A stretch of 64,000 nucleotides of DNA, taken from contig NZ_JASERU010000017.1 in NCBI RefSeq assembly GCF_030504985.1, forward strand, positions 19,480-83,479, given 5' to 3'. The notes beneath the pieces are model-generated. The model ran no database searches, was not told the DNA's origin, and saw only the letters and a list, made by a program, of their open reading frames with translations. Below, piece after piece: positions 1-10,225 of the stretch. Source of the DNA: Fulvimonas sp. R45. GTDB lineage: Bacteria > Pseudomonadota > Gammaproteobacteria > Xanthomonadales > Rhodanobacteraceae. Position 1 is the first letter of the stretch. Every line of letters begins with the position of its first letter. A program made the position numbers and the translations under genes.

Positions 1-1
1 G

Positions 2-106
2 CGGCGCATCGTGTTCGTGGACGGCCAGGCGCTGCTCGGCTTCGGCCCGCGCAACGCCGACCGCGAACTGGCGCTGCAGCGCGCACTGGCGTCCGTGCGG
101 CCATGA
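2..106 (+). CDS. C-terminal tail of an ABC importer periplasmic binding protein (probably haem, HmuT-like); 5' end outside window
   Basis: Thirty-four codons stay open from the window edge and end at a TGA that overlaps the ATG of the next gene (ATGA). The tail reads DGQALLGFGPRNADRELA, which resembles the C-terminus of HmuT/BtuF-type cluster A-2 binding proteins, where a short GPR-containing segment precedes the last helix. Its job is inferred mainly from the translationally coupled FecCD permease and ATPase downstream. Haem rather than cobalamin or siderophore is favoured because the ATPase looks like HmuV. Too little of the protein is visible to confirm ligand residues. Confidence 0.6.
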   Translation, partial: RRIVFVDGQALLGFGPRNADRELALQRALASVRP

Positions 107-1164
107 ACGCCGTCGCGCTGCCGCGCCCGCGCGCGCGCTCCACGCGCCGCTTCGCGCTGGCGGGGCTGGCCGGGCTGCTGCTGCTCGCCGTGGTGGCGGG
201 GCTGGCCTGCGGCGCGATGCGCCTGGGCGCCGCCGAGGTGGTCGGCGCCCTGTGGCGCTGGCTGGCCGGCCGTCCCGCGCGGGGCGACGACATGGTGGTG
301 CTGATGCTGCGCCTGCCGCGCGTGCTGATGGCCACGCTGGTCGGCGCCGCGCTGGCGGTGAGCGGCGCGACCATGCAAGGGCTGTTCCGCAACCCGCTGG
401 TCGAGCCGGGGCTGGTCGGCGTCTCCGCCGGCTCGGCGCTGGGCGCGATCGGGATGATCGTGCTGGGCGGCGGTCTGCTCGCCACCGCGCCGACCCTGCT
501 GGCCTCGTTCGGCATCGCGCTGGCCGCGTTCGCGGGCGGCCTGGCGTCCACCCTGCTGGTCTACCTGCTGGGCCGGCGCCGGCCTGGCATGGCGATGCTG
601 CTGCTGGCCGGGGTGGCGATCAACGCCATCGCGATGGCGGGCGTGGGCCTGCTCACCTACCTCGCCAACGAGCACCAGTTGCGCGACCTCAGCTTCTGGA
701 CCCTGGGCAGCCTGGGCGGCACCGACTGGGTGCGGCTGGCCGCGGTGGCGCCGGCGATGCTGCTGCCGGTGCTGCTGCTGCCGCGCCGCGCGCGCGCGCT
801 CAACGCGCTGCTGCTGGGCGAGCAGGAAGCGGCGCTGCTCGGCTTCCAGCCGGCGCGGCTGCGGCGCGAGCTGATCGCGCTGGTGGCGCTGGCGACCAGC
901 GCGGCGGTGGCGATGTGCGGCGTGATCGGCTTCGTCGGCCTGGTGGTGCCGCACGTGCTGCGCCTGCTGTGGGGGCCGGACCACCGCCTGCTGCTGCCCG
1001 CCTCCGCGCTGGCCGGCGCCACCCTGGTGATCGGCGCGGACATGGCGGCGCGCGTGGTCGTGGCGCCGGCCGAGCTGCCGATCGGCGTGCTCACCGCGCT
1101 GCTGGGCGGGCCGTTCTTCCTGTGGCTGCTGCTGCGCACGCGGATCGGCGAGGCGCCGGCATGA
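103..1164 (+). CDS. hmuU: FecCD-family ABC transporter permease, probable haem permease HmuU
   Basis: This 353-residue inner-membrane protein has the size and hydrophobic pattern of FecCD/BtuC permeases, with about ten membrane helices. The family signature GATMQGLFRNPLVEPGLVG lies near residues 87-105, and the coupling/late-helix segment GVIGFVGLVVPHVLRLLWG near residues 270-288. It would form the transmembrane channel of a periplasmic-binding-protein-dependent importer. The start overlaps the upstream binding-protein stop and its own stop overlaps the ATPase start (ATGA at both ends), so the three genes are translationally coupled. Substrate assignment (haem versus cobalamin or Fe-siderophore) is inference from neighbours. 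Confidence 0.85.
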   Translation: MNAVALPRPRARSTRRFALAGLAGLLLLAVVAGLACGAMRLGAAEVVGALWRWLAGRPARGDDMVVLMLRLPRVLMATLVGAALAVSGATMQGLFRNPLVEPGLVGVSAGSALGAIGMIVLGGGLLATAPTLLASFGIALAAFAGGLASTLLVYLLGRRRPGMAMLLLAGVAINAIAMAGVGLLTYLANEHQLRDLSFWTLGSLGGTDWVRLAAVAPAMLLPVLLLPRRARALNALLLGEQEAALLGFQPARLRRELIALVALATSAAVAMCGVIGFVGLVVPHVLRLLWGPDHRLLLPASALAGATLVIGADMAARVVVAPAELPIGVLTALLGGPFFLWLLLRTRIGEAPA

Positions 1165-1979
1165 ACGCGCTGCCCGCGGCGGCCGGATGGAACGACGCCG
1201 GTTCGGGCGAACTGGCCGTGCGCGACGTGCACCTGCAACGCGGCGAGCGGCGCGTGCTGCAGGCGGTGAACCTGCGCGCGCAGCCCGGCCGCCTGCTCGC
1301 GCTGGTGGGGCCGAACGGCGCCGGCAAGAGCAGCCTGCTCGGCGTACTGGCCGGCCTGCTGGCCCCCACGCAGGGACAGGCGACGCTGGACGAGCGCCCG
1401 CTCGCGCAGTGGCCGCCCGCGGCGCTGGCGCGGCGGCGCGCGATGCTGTCGCAGCAGGTGCAACTGGGTTTCGGCTTCCGCGTGGACGAGGTGGTGTTGC
1501 TGGGCCGCAGCCCGCACGGCGTGCGCCACGCGGTCGACGACCGCCGCATCGCCGACGCCGCGCTGCGCGCCGCGCACGCCTGGCACCTGCGCGGGCGCAA
1601 TTACCTGGAACTGTCCGGCGGCGAACGGCAGCGCGTGCAGCTGGCGCGCGTGCTGGCGCAGGTATGGGAGGGCGGCGACGGTCCGTCCTGGCTGCTGCTG
1701 GACGAGCCGGAGGCGGGACTGGACATCGCCCACCAGCACTTCGTGCTGCGCCGCGCGCGCCTGCTGGCCTGCCAGGGTTTCGGCGTGATCGCGGTGCTGC
1801 ACGACCTCAACCTCGCCGCGCGCTACGCCGACGAGGCGGCCCTGCTGGAACACGGCCGGCTGCTGCGCCACGGGCCGCCGGCCGAGGCGCTGGAGCCGCA
1901 CGTGCTGTCCGAGGTGTACGGCCTGCCGCTGCGGCGGGTGGCGACCGGCGACCACGAGTGGATGCTGGCGCCGGCCTAG
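1161..1979 (+). CDS. hmuV: ABC transporter ATP-binding protein, probable haem importer HmuV
   Basis: This 272-residue ATPase has Walker A GPNGAGKSS (residues 50-58), an ABC signature LSGGE near residue 153, Walker B LLLDEPEAGLD near residue 180 and an H-loop in VLHDLNLAARYAD. The sequence LDIAHQHFVL after Walker B is typical of haemin ATPases (HmuV), which favours haem over other cluster A-2 substrates. The ATG overlaps the permease stop, giving a permease-ATPase operon. Length is close to the usual 255-275 residues of HmuV. No Fur box can be judged because the operon promoter lies outside the window. Confidence 0.82.
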   Translation: MNALPAAAGWNDAGSGELAVRDVHLQRGERRVLQAVNLRAQPGRLLALVGPNGAGKSSLLGVLAGLLAPTQGQATLDERPLAQWPPAALARRRAMLSQQVQLGFGFRVDEVVLLGRSPHGVRHAVDDRRIADAALRAAHAWHLRGRNYLELSGGERQRVQLARVLAQVWEGGDGPSWLLLDEPEAGLDIAHQHFVLRRARLLACQGFGVIAVLHDLNLAARYADEAALLEHGRLLRHGPPAEALEPHVLSEVYGLPLRRVATGDHEWMLAPA

Positions 1980-1989
1980 CGCGGCTCTG

Positions 1990-2020
1990 CTTCCTCTTCT
2001 CTCCGGGGAGGGAGAAAAGG
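1990..2020. terminator. possible bidirectional terminator hairpin between convergent genes
   Basis: A pyrimidine-rich arm (TTCTCTCC) faces a purine-rich arm (GGAGGGAGAA) in the 42-bp gap between hmuV and the convergent S53 protease gene. The stem is imperfect and there is no long T-run, so this is a weak call based on position and partial symmetry. Confidence 0.3.
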
Positions 2021-2021
2021 G

Positions 2022-4714
<2,693 letters not shown>

Positions 4715-4732
4715 CGCTGCCACGCCGGTATG

Positions 4733-5233
4733 TCACGCAGGACCGGCCCCCGGTGCGGACTGCCCCGGGCGCTTGCGCCACAGCTTGTCCAGCGCCCAGG
4801 GCCCCGCGCCGCCCAGCACCAGCGTCGCCAGGCCGGCGAGGTAGAGCAGGTCGCATTCGTAGCCCGGCTGCCCGAAGTGCGCGCCGGCGGGCGTCACGGT
4901 CATCAGCTTGATCGAGCTGAAGCCGTAGGGCAGGTGCACGGTGAAGATGGCGACCAGCAGCACGACCGCCATCGGCACGCTGGCCAGCGCCACGAAGCTG
5001 CCCAGCAGGATGGCCAGCCCGCCGAGCACTTCCACCGCGATGGTGGCCCAGGACATCAGGTGCGGGAACGGCACGCCGATGGCCTGCAGGATCGCCGCGA
5101 ACGCATCGGCGCCGCGGCCCAGCTTGGCGAAGCCGTGTTCCATGAAGCCGCCGCCCACGATCAGGCGCAGGGGGATCGGCGCCCACGCGGCGAGCCGCCG
5201 GGGTACCGCGGGCACGGGCAGGAGAGGGGTCAT
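4733..5233 (-). CDS. DoxX family membrane protein
   Basis: This 166-residue protein has four hydrophobic segments and the DoxX features PLRLIVGGGFMEHGFAKLGRG (residues about 21-41) and a central GGLAILLG helix. Members are small inner-membrane proteins that often accompany redox or thiol-stress enzymes; the biochemical role is not settled. It follows the AhpD-like gene on the same strand after a 57-bp gap, a common pairing, so the two are probably co-transcribed. The SD-like GGAG lies outside good spacing, so start choice rests on the first ATG before the conserved helix. Confidence 0.85.
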   Translation of the reverse strand: MTPLLPVPAVPRRLAAWAPIPLRLIVGGGFMEHGFAKLGRGADAFAAILQAIGVPFPHLMSWATIAVEVLGGLAILLGSFVALASVPMAVVLLVAIFTVHLPYGFSSIKLMTVTPAGAHFGQPGYECDLLYLAGLATLVLGGAGPWALDKLWRKRPGQSAPGAGPA

Positions 5234-5290
5234 GTTCGGGTTCCTGGCGTTGTGGTTGCCGGTCGGGACGATCCCGGTGGCGGGACGCCG

Positions 5291-5596
5291 TCAGTCGTGC
5301 AGCAGATGGGTGGCGTGGGTGATCGCGCCGCCGGCGCGGATGGCCGCGGCGACCACGGCGGTCTCGGCCAGCTGCGCATCGTCGGCGCCGGCGTCGCGCG
5401 CCGCCTTGGTGTGGACCTCGATGCAATACGGGCATTGCGTGGTCAGCGCCACGGCCACCGCGATCAACTGCTTCTGCCGCGCGTCGAGGGCGCCCGCGGC
5501 GAAGGCCGCCTTGTCGAATGCCCAGAAGGCCTTCATGGCATCCGGCGCTTTTTCGTCGAGCTTCTTCAGGCGGCTCAGGTTCTTCATGTCGTACAT
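5291..5596 (-). CDS. Carboxymuconolactone decarboxylase / AhpD-like alkylhydroperoxidase family protein
   Basis: This 101-residue protein carries the AhpD-type redox motif CPYCIEVHTKAA (Cys-x-x-Cys plus the downstream His), flanked by the helix DARQKQLIAVAVALTTQ. Family members are trimeric thiol peroxidases or decarboxylase-fold proteins; the CxxC version points to thiol redox chemistry. The start at 5596 (MYDMKNLSRL) is preceded by an AGGAA ribosome-binding site, so an upstream in-frame ATG at 5644 was not used. It lies just upstream of the DoxX gene and is probably in one transcript with it. Confidence 0.85.
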   Translation of the reverse strand: MYDMKNLSRLKKLDEKAPDAMKAFWAFDKAAFAAGALDARQKQLIAVAVALTTQCPYCIEVHTKAARDAGADDAQLAETAVVAAAIRAGGAITHATHLLHD

Positions 5597-5727
5597 GCGG
5601 ATTCCTTGTGTTGATCGGGGGATGGAGGCTGCGGGGAATGGCACTGCCTGCCGGCAGGATGAGAGGCCGACACACGCAGTTCGTCGCGGCAGGGCGACCG
5701 GTTACATCGTCACTGCCGACAAGTCGG

Positions 5728-5738
5728 GCCTGTTCAAA
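5728..5738 (+). repeat. short match to the terminal repeat of the ~267-bp dispersed element
   Basis: GCCTGTTCAAA here matches the outer end (AGAGCCTGTTCAAA) of the elements at 8285 and 30105 and runs straight into the hemB-derived fragment. Eleven bases could be chance; it is recorded because of the exact junction. Confidence 0.35.
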
Positions 5739-5805
5739 CCTCGACGTGCTGCGACGGGTGAAGGGCGCCTTCGGCATGCCCACCTTCGTGTGCCTGGTGA
5801 GCGGC
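5738..5805 (+). pseudogene. 68-bp degenerate duplicate of hemB codons 258-280
   Basis: This segment aligns without gaps to hemB positions 4494-4561, with five mismatches over 68 bases. It still reads [16 protein letters not shown] in frame before diverging into unrelated residues and a palindromic repeat. No start or full-length gene surrounds it, so it is a gene fragment and not a functional paralogue. Both borders are abrupt. It sits in a 341-bp intergenic stretch that otherwise holds only the palindrome at 5833-5918. Confidence 0.85.
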
Positions 5806-5832
5806 AGGGAGTCATTGCCCGCGGTTTGGCCC

Positions 5833-5918
5833 GTCATCCCGGCGCAGGCCGGGATCCAGTAGCGACCACGCTTGCTCAGGCCGCGCGGCTACTGGATTCC
5901 GGCCTGCGCCGGAATGAC
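5833..5918. repeat. 86-bp palindromic intergenic repeat (GTCATCCCGGCGCAGGCC family)
   Basis: Arms at 5833-5863 and 5888-5918 are near-perfect inverted repeats (GTCATCCCGGCGCAGGCCGG against CCGGCCTGCGCCGGAATGAC), with about 24 bp between them. This belongs to the common proteobacterial intergenic palindromes whose translation reads VIPAQAGIQ. A related arm occurs at 8961-9120. It lies 20 bp past the stop of the minus-strand acyltransferase gene and could end its transcript. Confidence 0.85.
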
Positions 5919-5937
5919 AGGCAACGCCAGAAGCTCC

Positions 5938-7074
5938 CTAGGCCGCACGTCTCAGGAACTTCCCCGCCAGCCACTTCCGTACCGGCAGGTCGTAAAGCCT
6001 CATGCACGCATACGCGATGGCGATGCTCGCGACGAAGACCGCGGCGCCCGCCGCGCACTTGGTGCCGAAGGGCAGCGTTTCGTGCGTGCCGATCCATTCG
6101 GTGTAGACGTAGATCAGACCGTAATGGGTGATGTAGAGCGGGTAGGAGAGTTCGCCGAAGAACCCGGCGATGCGGGTGGACAGGCCATCGACCTGCGTGG
6201 CGCCGGCGCCGATGGCCACGATCAGCGGGAACACCACGATCACGCACAGCGACTCGTACAGGCCGTTGAGCCACAGGCGGTCGGCGCCGCCGAAGCGGGG
6301 CAGGGCCAGCGCCGCGACCAGCAGCAGGCTGCATGCCGCGAAGGCGTGGCCGATCCGGATGCGTTTGCCCAGGCGCATCAGCAGCATGCCGGCGAGGAAG
6401 GGAAACAGCAGGCGGGCGAAACCGATGTGGAGTTGCTGCGCATCGATGGACCAGCCGCCGATCACGTCGCCGCGCCGGCCGAACACGGCCAACTGCACCA
6501 GGAAGGCGGCGGCCAGCGCCACCAGCACGCCCAGCCAGCGGTTCGACAACTTGCGCAGGCCGATGGCGTACAGGATGTTGGCGACGTATTCGAAGAACAG
6601 CGACCACGCCGGGCCGTCGAGCGGGTGCATCTCGCTCCAGCCGCGGATGTCCATCGACGGCGGCAGCGGCAGCAGCGTGCAGCCGACCAGCATCACCAGC
6701 AGCAGCTTCCACGCCGGCGTGGCCTCGATCAGCGGGAAGGCCGGGCCCGCCTGGAAGTAGAACAGCAGCGCGCCGATCGCCATGCCCATGACGACCATGG
6801 GCTGCAGGCGGACCAGGCGCCGCTTGAAGAAATCCCACGTGCCCAGCGCCTGCCAGCGGTCGTCGTAGGCATAGGCGATCACGAAGCCCGACAGCAGGAA
6901 GAAGAAATCCACGGCCAGGTAGCCGTGGTTGATCGGCTGCGTCAACGGATGGTCCGGCCTGTACGCCTCGCAGATGTGGAACAGCACCACCATCAGGGCG
7001 GCGACGCCGCGGAGACCGTCGAGGACGAGGTAGTGCTCCTTGCTTGCCGGCAGGGCCGCGGGGGTTTTTGCCAT
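5938..7074 (-). CDS. Acyltransferase 3 family membrane protein (OafA/YrhL type)
   Basis: This 378-residue integral membrane protein opens with the family signature LDGLRGVAALMVVLFHI (about residues 18-34), followed by GYLAVDFFFLLSGFVIAYAY and some ten membrane helices. The family moves acyl groups (often acetyl) from the cytoplasm onto extracytoplasmic sugars such as O-antigen, exopolysaccharide or peptidoglycan. No glycosyltransferase cluster surrounds it, so its acceptor is unknown. The neighbouring secreted esterase on the other strand acts on related ester chemistry, but any functional link is speculation. Confidence 0.9.
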   Translation of the reverse strand: MAKTPAALPASKEHYLVLDGLRGVAALMVVLFHICEAYRPDHPLTQPINHGYLAVDFFFLLSGFVIAYAYDDRWQALGTWDFFKRRLVRLQPMVVMGMAIGALLFYFQAGPAFPLIEATPAWKLLLVMLVGCTLLPLPPSMDIRGWSEMHPLDGPAWSLFFEYVANILYAIGLRKLSNRWLGVLVALAAAFLVQLAVFGRRGDVIGGWSIDAQQLHIGFARLLFPFLAGMLLMRLGKRIRIGHAFAACSLLLVAALALPRFGGADRLWLNGLYESLCVIVVFPLIVAIGAGATQVDGLSTRIAGFFGELSYPLYITHYGLIYVYTEWIGTHETLPFGTKCAAGAAVFVASIAIAYACMRLYDLPVRKWLAGKFLRRAA

Positions 7075-7333
7075 GTGGGTTGCGTCGCATGAGCCGATGG
7101 ACGAATTGCCGATGCTACAAGTTCTTGCGGACGATGTGGCCCCGGAGTCGCTCCCGGCCGCCGGCGCGGCGGCGGCAACGGTCCATGGTGGCCGCCCTCG
7201 GTGGCGATCACGGAAAATCCATCATTGCGACCGCGCCCGGACCGATCCGCGTTGCAGGATGATCGGGCGGATTTCCATCCGGCTTCCGTCCTCATCAAGC
7301 AACCTCGGCCGCGCGCCGGGGCAAAGGGGCATC

Positions 7334-8269
7334 ATGAAAACGTGGTTCGTGTTCTTCGGTCTGCTGTTGGCGTGCGCGTGCGCGCATGCGACGGAAACGG
7401 TCTGGCAGCCTTCCGCCGGCCACGTGCACATGCCGCTGTGGCCGGGCACGCCGCCCGACATGCAGGCGATGCCGGGGCCGGAAACCGAAACGCTGCGGGC
7501 GGAGCACCTGATCGCTGGTCGGCCGTGGCTGGCGGTGACCAACGTGAGCCAGCCCACGCTGACGGTCTATTCACCCAAAGGAACGAACACGGGCACCGCA
7601 GTCGTGGTGTTCCCAGGCGGGGGCTTCCAGGTGCTGGCCATCGACCTCGAAGGCACCGAAGTCTGCGACTGGCTGACGTCCCGTGGCATCACCTGCGTGC
7701 TGCTGAAATACCGCGTGCCGAGCCTGCCTTACGACGTGCACTGCAAGTGCTATTCCTTCGCCGTGTCGGTGCCTGCGCTCGAAGATGCCCAGCGCGCGCT
7801 GCGGCTGGTGCGCTTCCATGCGGCAGAGTGGCATGTCGATCCGCACAAGGTGGGTGTGATCGGCTTCTCGGCGGGGGGGTATCTGGTGGCCGAGGCCAGC
7901 ACCCGCTTCAAGCGCCGGCTGTACCGGCCGGTGGATGCGGCCGACCGGCAAAGCGACCGGCCGGATTTCGCCATGGCCATCTATCCCGGGCACCTGGCGA
8001 CCGACGATGGCACGTTGAACCCGAATGTGTCCGTCACCCGCGAAACGTCGCCCACCTTCCTGTTGCAGGCCGAGGACGACTACACCGACGGCGTGAACCA
8101 GTCGCTGGTCTATTACACCGCGCTGGCCAAGGCCCGTGTCCCGGCGGAAATGCACCTGTACGCGCACGGCGGCCACGCGTTCGGGCTGCGGCGCACGGCG
8201 CAGCCGATCACCGGCTGGCCCGGCCTCGCCGAGGCCTGGATGCGCACGATCGGCATGCTGCCGCACTGA
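7334..8269 (+). CDS. Secreted alpha/beta hydrolase, acetyl-esterase/BD-FAE-like
   Basis: The 311-residue protein starts with a cleavable signal peptide (MKTWFVFFGLLLACACAHA). The hydrolase core shows an oxyanion-loop FPGGGFQVL, nucleophile elbow GFSAGGY (Ser near residue 180), an acidic residue in EDDYTDGVNQ and the catalytic His in AHGGHAFGLR. This layout matches bacterial acetylxylan or feruloyl-type esterases and other small-ester hydrolases. The ATG at 7334 follows an AAAGGGG ribosome-binding site; a longer upstream reading frame has no signal peptide at its start. A 259-bp gap separates it from the divergent acyltransferase gene, with nothing recognisable in it. Confidence 0.88.
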   Translation: MKTWFVFFGLLLACACAHATETVWQPSAGHVHMPLWPGTPPDMQAMPGPETETLRAEHLIAGRPWLAVTNVSQPTLTVYSPKGTNTGTAVVVFPGGGFQVLAIDLEGTEVCDWLTSRGITCVLLKYRVPSLPYDVHCKCYSFAVSVPALEDAQRALRLVRFHAAEWHVDPHKVGVIGFSAGGYLVAEASTRFKRRLYRPVDAADRQSDRPDFAMAIYPGHLATDDGTLNPNVSVTRETSPTFLLQAEDDYTDGVNQSLVYYTALAKARVPAEMHLYAHGGHAFGLRRTAQPITGWPGLAEAWMRTIGMLPH

Positions 8270-8284
8270 ACGGGCGCGGCACTC

Positions 8285-8552
8285 AGAGCCTGTTCAAGAT
8301 CTCCCCGTAGCTCGCGTTGCCTTGCCCTGGCCGCCCGGTGGTAGTGCGTGGCGCAGCGCCTGCCTGACTGGCAGGTCAAGCCGCGCGCTGCCGCCTGGCG
8401 GCCAGGGCAAGGCAACCCTTCGGGCCGGGTCTGTTTGCCCACAGGCCGGCGTCATCGCTCCGTCGTGGACGGACGTCCACTCCCTCGCTCTTCCTTGGCC
8501 TGCGCGCAAACAGCTCCCGGCGCGGGCCACGGGGAGATTTTGAACAGGCTCT
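8285..8552 (+). repeat. Dispersed structured element, copy 1 (268 bp, terminal inverted repeats)
   Basis: The ends are 24-bp inverted repeats beginning AGAGCCTGTTCAA and running into ATCTCCCCGT. Inside is a second inverted pair built on GTTGCCTTGCCCTGGCCGCC. The reverse complement of 30105-30370 aligns along its whole length. No ORF of its own is convincing, so it resembles a MITE or other non-autonomous repeat. TCAG flanks both ends, possibly a short target duplication. Its right end supplies the first base of the tautomerase stop codon. Confidence 0.9.
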
Positions 8553-8932
8553 CAGACGTACTGCGCCACGCCGTGGCCGAACGACCAGTTCTCCGCCCGT
8601 GTCTCCAGCAGGTTGATGAATACGTCCTGCGGGCGCAGGCCCGGATCGGCGGCGAGCTTTTCCGCCACGCGGCGGTAGAACGCCTGCTTCTGCGCCACGC
8701 TGCGCGAGTCGCGGCAGGCGACCTGCACGATCACCAGATCGTCGCTGCGGTCGATGCCGAGGTAGTGCGGGTCGCAGTCGAACTCGTCGGCGTCGTGCTG
8801 GTGGACCAGGATGAAGCGGTCGTCCTCGGGCACGTCGAAGGTTTCGCGCATGGCTTCGTAGACGCCGTTGCGCAGGGCGGCCAGGTGGGCGGCGGGTTTG
8901 CCGCGGCGCAGGGCGATGCGGACGAGGGGCAT
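8552..8932 (-). CDS. Tautomerase family protein (4-oxalocrotonate tautomerase-like)
   Basis: The 126-residue protein starts MPLVRIALRRGK; Pro2 is the expected catalytic base of the tautomerase superfamily after Met removal, and Arg and hydrophobic positions follow the usual pattern. The length, about twice a minimal 4-OT, matches the two-module tautomerase group. An AAGGAG ribosome-binding site precedes the ATG at 8932. It is the last gene of a minus-strand group with DUF4865 and carboxymuconolactone-decarboxylase-like genes behind a LysR regulator, though a 284-bp gap holding a large palindrome separates it from DUF4865. Its stop codon lies at the border of the dispersed element. Confidence 0.87.
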   Translation of the reverse strand: MPLVRIALRRGKPAAHLAALRNGVYEAMRETFDVPEDDRFILVHQHDADEFDCDPHYLGIDRSDDLVIVQVACRDSRSVAQKQAFYRRVAEKLAADPGLRPQDVFINLLETRAENWSFGHGVAQYV

Positions 8933-8960
8933 GGGGTTCTCCTTGGGAAGATCCGGGTTC

Positions 8961-9120
8961 CCCCTCACCGTCATTCCGGCGCAGGCCGGAATCCAGTGAG
9001 GTACTGGTGCGAAGCACGCGTAACGGGTTTTGCGTGCTTCGCACGAGTCGTCGGACTGGATGACCAGACCTTCGTCTGTTGAAAAGCGCCTCCGGCTTCC
9101 GCCGGAATGACGGTGAGGGG
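8961..9120. repeat. 160-bp cruciform-like repeat with perfect 20-bp ends
   Basis: Bases 8961-8980 and 9101-9120 are exact reverse complements (CCCCTCACCGTCATTCCGGC and its complement). An inner palindrome pairs 9007-9019 with 9032-9044 (GTGCGAAGCACGC). The outer arm matches the repeat family seen at 5833-5918. It occupies most of the gap between the tautomerase and DUF4865 genes. Confidence 0.88.
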
Positions 9121-9216
9121 CATGGGATGACGATGGGTGAAGGGGAAATGGCGGTAGGTGGAGGGAGCGATGTCGGCGAGTGGAGAGGAGGCGGAATGAG
9201 GGTGGGAAGACTCCGC

Positions 9217-9789
9217 TCAGCGAGCCGCCCCGGGTTGCGAGACATGGCCCACGCGGTAAAGCTGCCGGCCATCGCGGGCAAGGTCCGGACGCAGGGTCGG
9301 CCACAGGCGGAAGCGCAGCAGGGTCCAGCCCGTCGGGTCGTATGCCGCGATCGCGGCCAGCGCGCCGGCCGCGCGGTCCTGCCGCGCCGCGGCGATCTCG
9401 GTTTCTCGCAGGCTGCCGAGATCGGCGTGCGCGGGGATGGCAGCCCATTCGCGCGTGGCGCAGGCGGCGTTGCGCAGGTCGGCAGCCAGCTCCGCCTGCC
9501 ACGGTATCCAGGTGCGCACCGCGGGTCGGCCGAAATCGCGCGCCAGCGTGGCGAAGCCGGCGCCGCCGAGGAAGGCGTTCATGCCTTCGCTGTCATGCCA
9601 CAGGTAGAACGGCGCGTAGAGGTTGTCGCGGCTGGGCAGTTCGCGGTCGTCGCGCGAGGCGTGCAGCCAGGCCTTGAAGGCGAGGCCGGGGAAGCCGTCG
9701 AGCAGGTGCCCCTTTTCCGCGATGCGGTGGCGGATGACCGCCATGTCGTAGTCGGCGGGCAGGGTGATGTCGTACTGCATCGTGATCAT
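9217..9789 (-). CDS. DUF4865 family protein
   Basis: This 190-residue cytoplasmic protein matches the DUF4865 family by overall pattern (MQYDITLPADYDMAVIRHRI at the start, FYLWHDSEGMNAFLGGAGF in the middle, RTWIPW near residue 100). The biochemical function is unknown; the family is found beside tautomerases, carboxymuconolactone-decarboxylase-like proteins and LysR regulators, as here. A GAGGT ribosome-binding site precedes the ATG at 9789. It follows the upstream CMD-like gene by 10 nt, so both share a transcript. Confidence 0.8.
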   Translation of the reverse strand: MITMQYDITLPADYDMAVIRHRIAEKGHLLDGFPGLAFKAWLHASRDDRELPSRDNLYAPFYLWHDSEGMNAFLGGAGFATLARDFGRPAVRTWIPWQAELAADLRNAACATREWAAIPAHADLGSLRETEIAAARQDRAAGALAAIAAYDPTGWTLLRFRLWPTLRPDLARDGRQLYRVGHVSQPGAAR

Positions 9790-9799
9790 GGCGGCGACC

Positions 9800-10120
9800 T
9801 CACTGTCCGTCGTCGAGCCGGCGCAGCACGCCGAGCGCGGAGAACGCCACCGGCCAGCCGCCGTAGAAGGCGAGGTGGGTGACCAGCTCGGCCAGTTCCG
9901 CGTCGCCGACGCCGTTGTCGCGCGCGCGGCGCAGGTGGAACGGCAACTGCTCGGTGCGGTTCAGCGCCACCAGCGCGGACACGGTGGCGATGCTGCGTTC
10001 GCGCGGCGCGAGGCCGGGGCGCGACCAGACGTCGCCGAACAGCACGTCGTCGGTGAGTTCGGCCAGCTTCGGGGCGATGTCGCCGATGCTGTCGCGGGCG
10101 TAGCGGGGGTCGTGGGCCAT
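9800..10120 (-). CDS. Carboxymuconolactone decarboxylase family protein
   Basis: This 106-residue helical protein (GDVWSRPGLAPRERSIATVS, then LVALNRTEQLPFHLRRARDNG and ELVTHLAFYGGWP) matches the carboxymuconolactone decarboxylase fold. It lacks the AhpD CxxC motif, so a thiol-peroxidase role is unlikely and a small-molecule decarboxylase, lactonase or uncharacterised role is more plausible. It is the first gene after the divergent LysR regulator and is followed closely by DUF4865. The palindrome at 10174-10193 in the shared control region is the likely site of regulation. Confidence 0.88.
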   Translation of the reverse strand: MAHDPRYARDSIGDIAPKLAELTDDVLFGDVWSRPGLAPRERSIATVSALVALNRTEQLPFHLRRARDNGVGDAELAELVTHLAFYGGWPVAFSALGVLRRLDDGQ

Positions 10121-10173
10121 GGGGGTGTCCTCGTCGGGGTTGACGGGGCTTACGGTAGCGCCGCAGTATGGTC

Positions 10174-10193
10174 CTGAAAATCGGCATTTTCAG
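10174..10193. promoter_or_regulatory. Perfect 20-bp palindrome, candidate LysR operator
   Basis: CTGAAAAT-CGGC-ATTTTCAG, two 8-bp arms around a 4-bp centre, lies in the 105-bp region between the divergent LysR gene and its likely target genes. AT-rich symmetric sites of this form are typical for LysR-type autoregulators. Assignment is by position and symmetry. Confidence 0.7.
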
Positions 10194-10225
10194 CATTGTC
10201 GATCCATGAAAACGGGATAATTTCC

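Noticed and set aside
252..1979. Long continuous reading frame overlapping the haem permease in another frame before the ATPase
   Set aside because: The first 300 residues are Arg/Ala/Gly-rich GC-frame shadow of the permease; ATPase homology starts only at 1161, where the ATGA overlap gives the real start.
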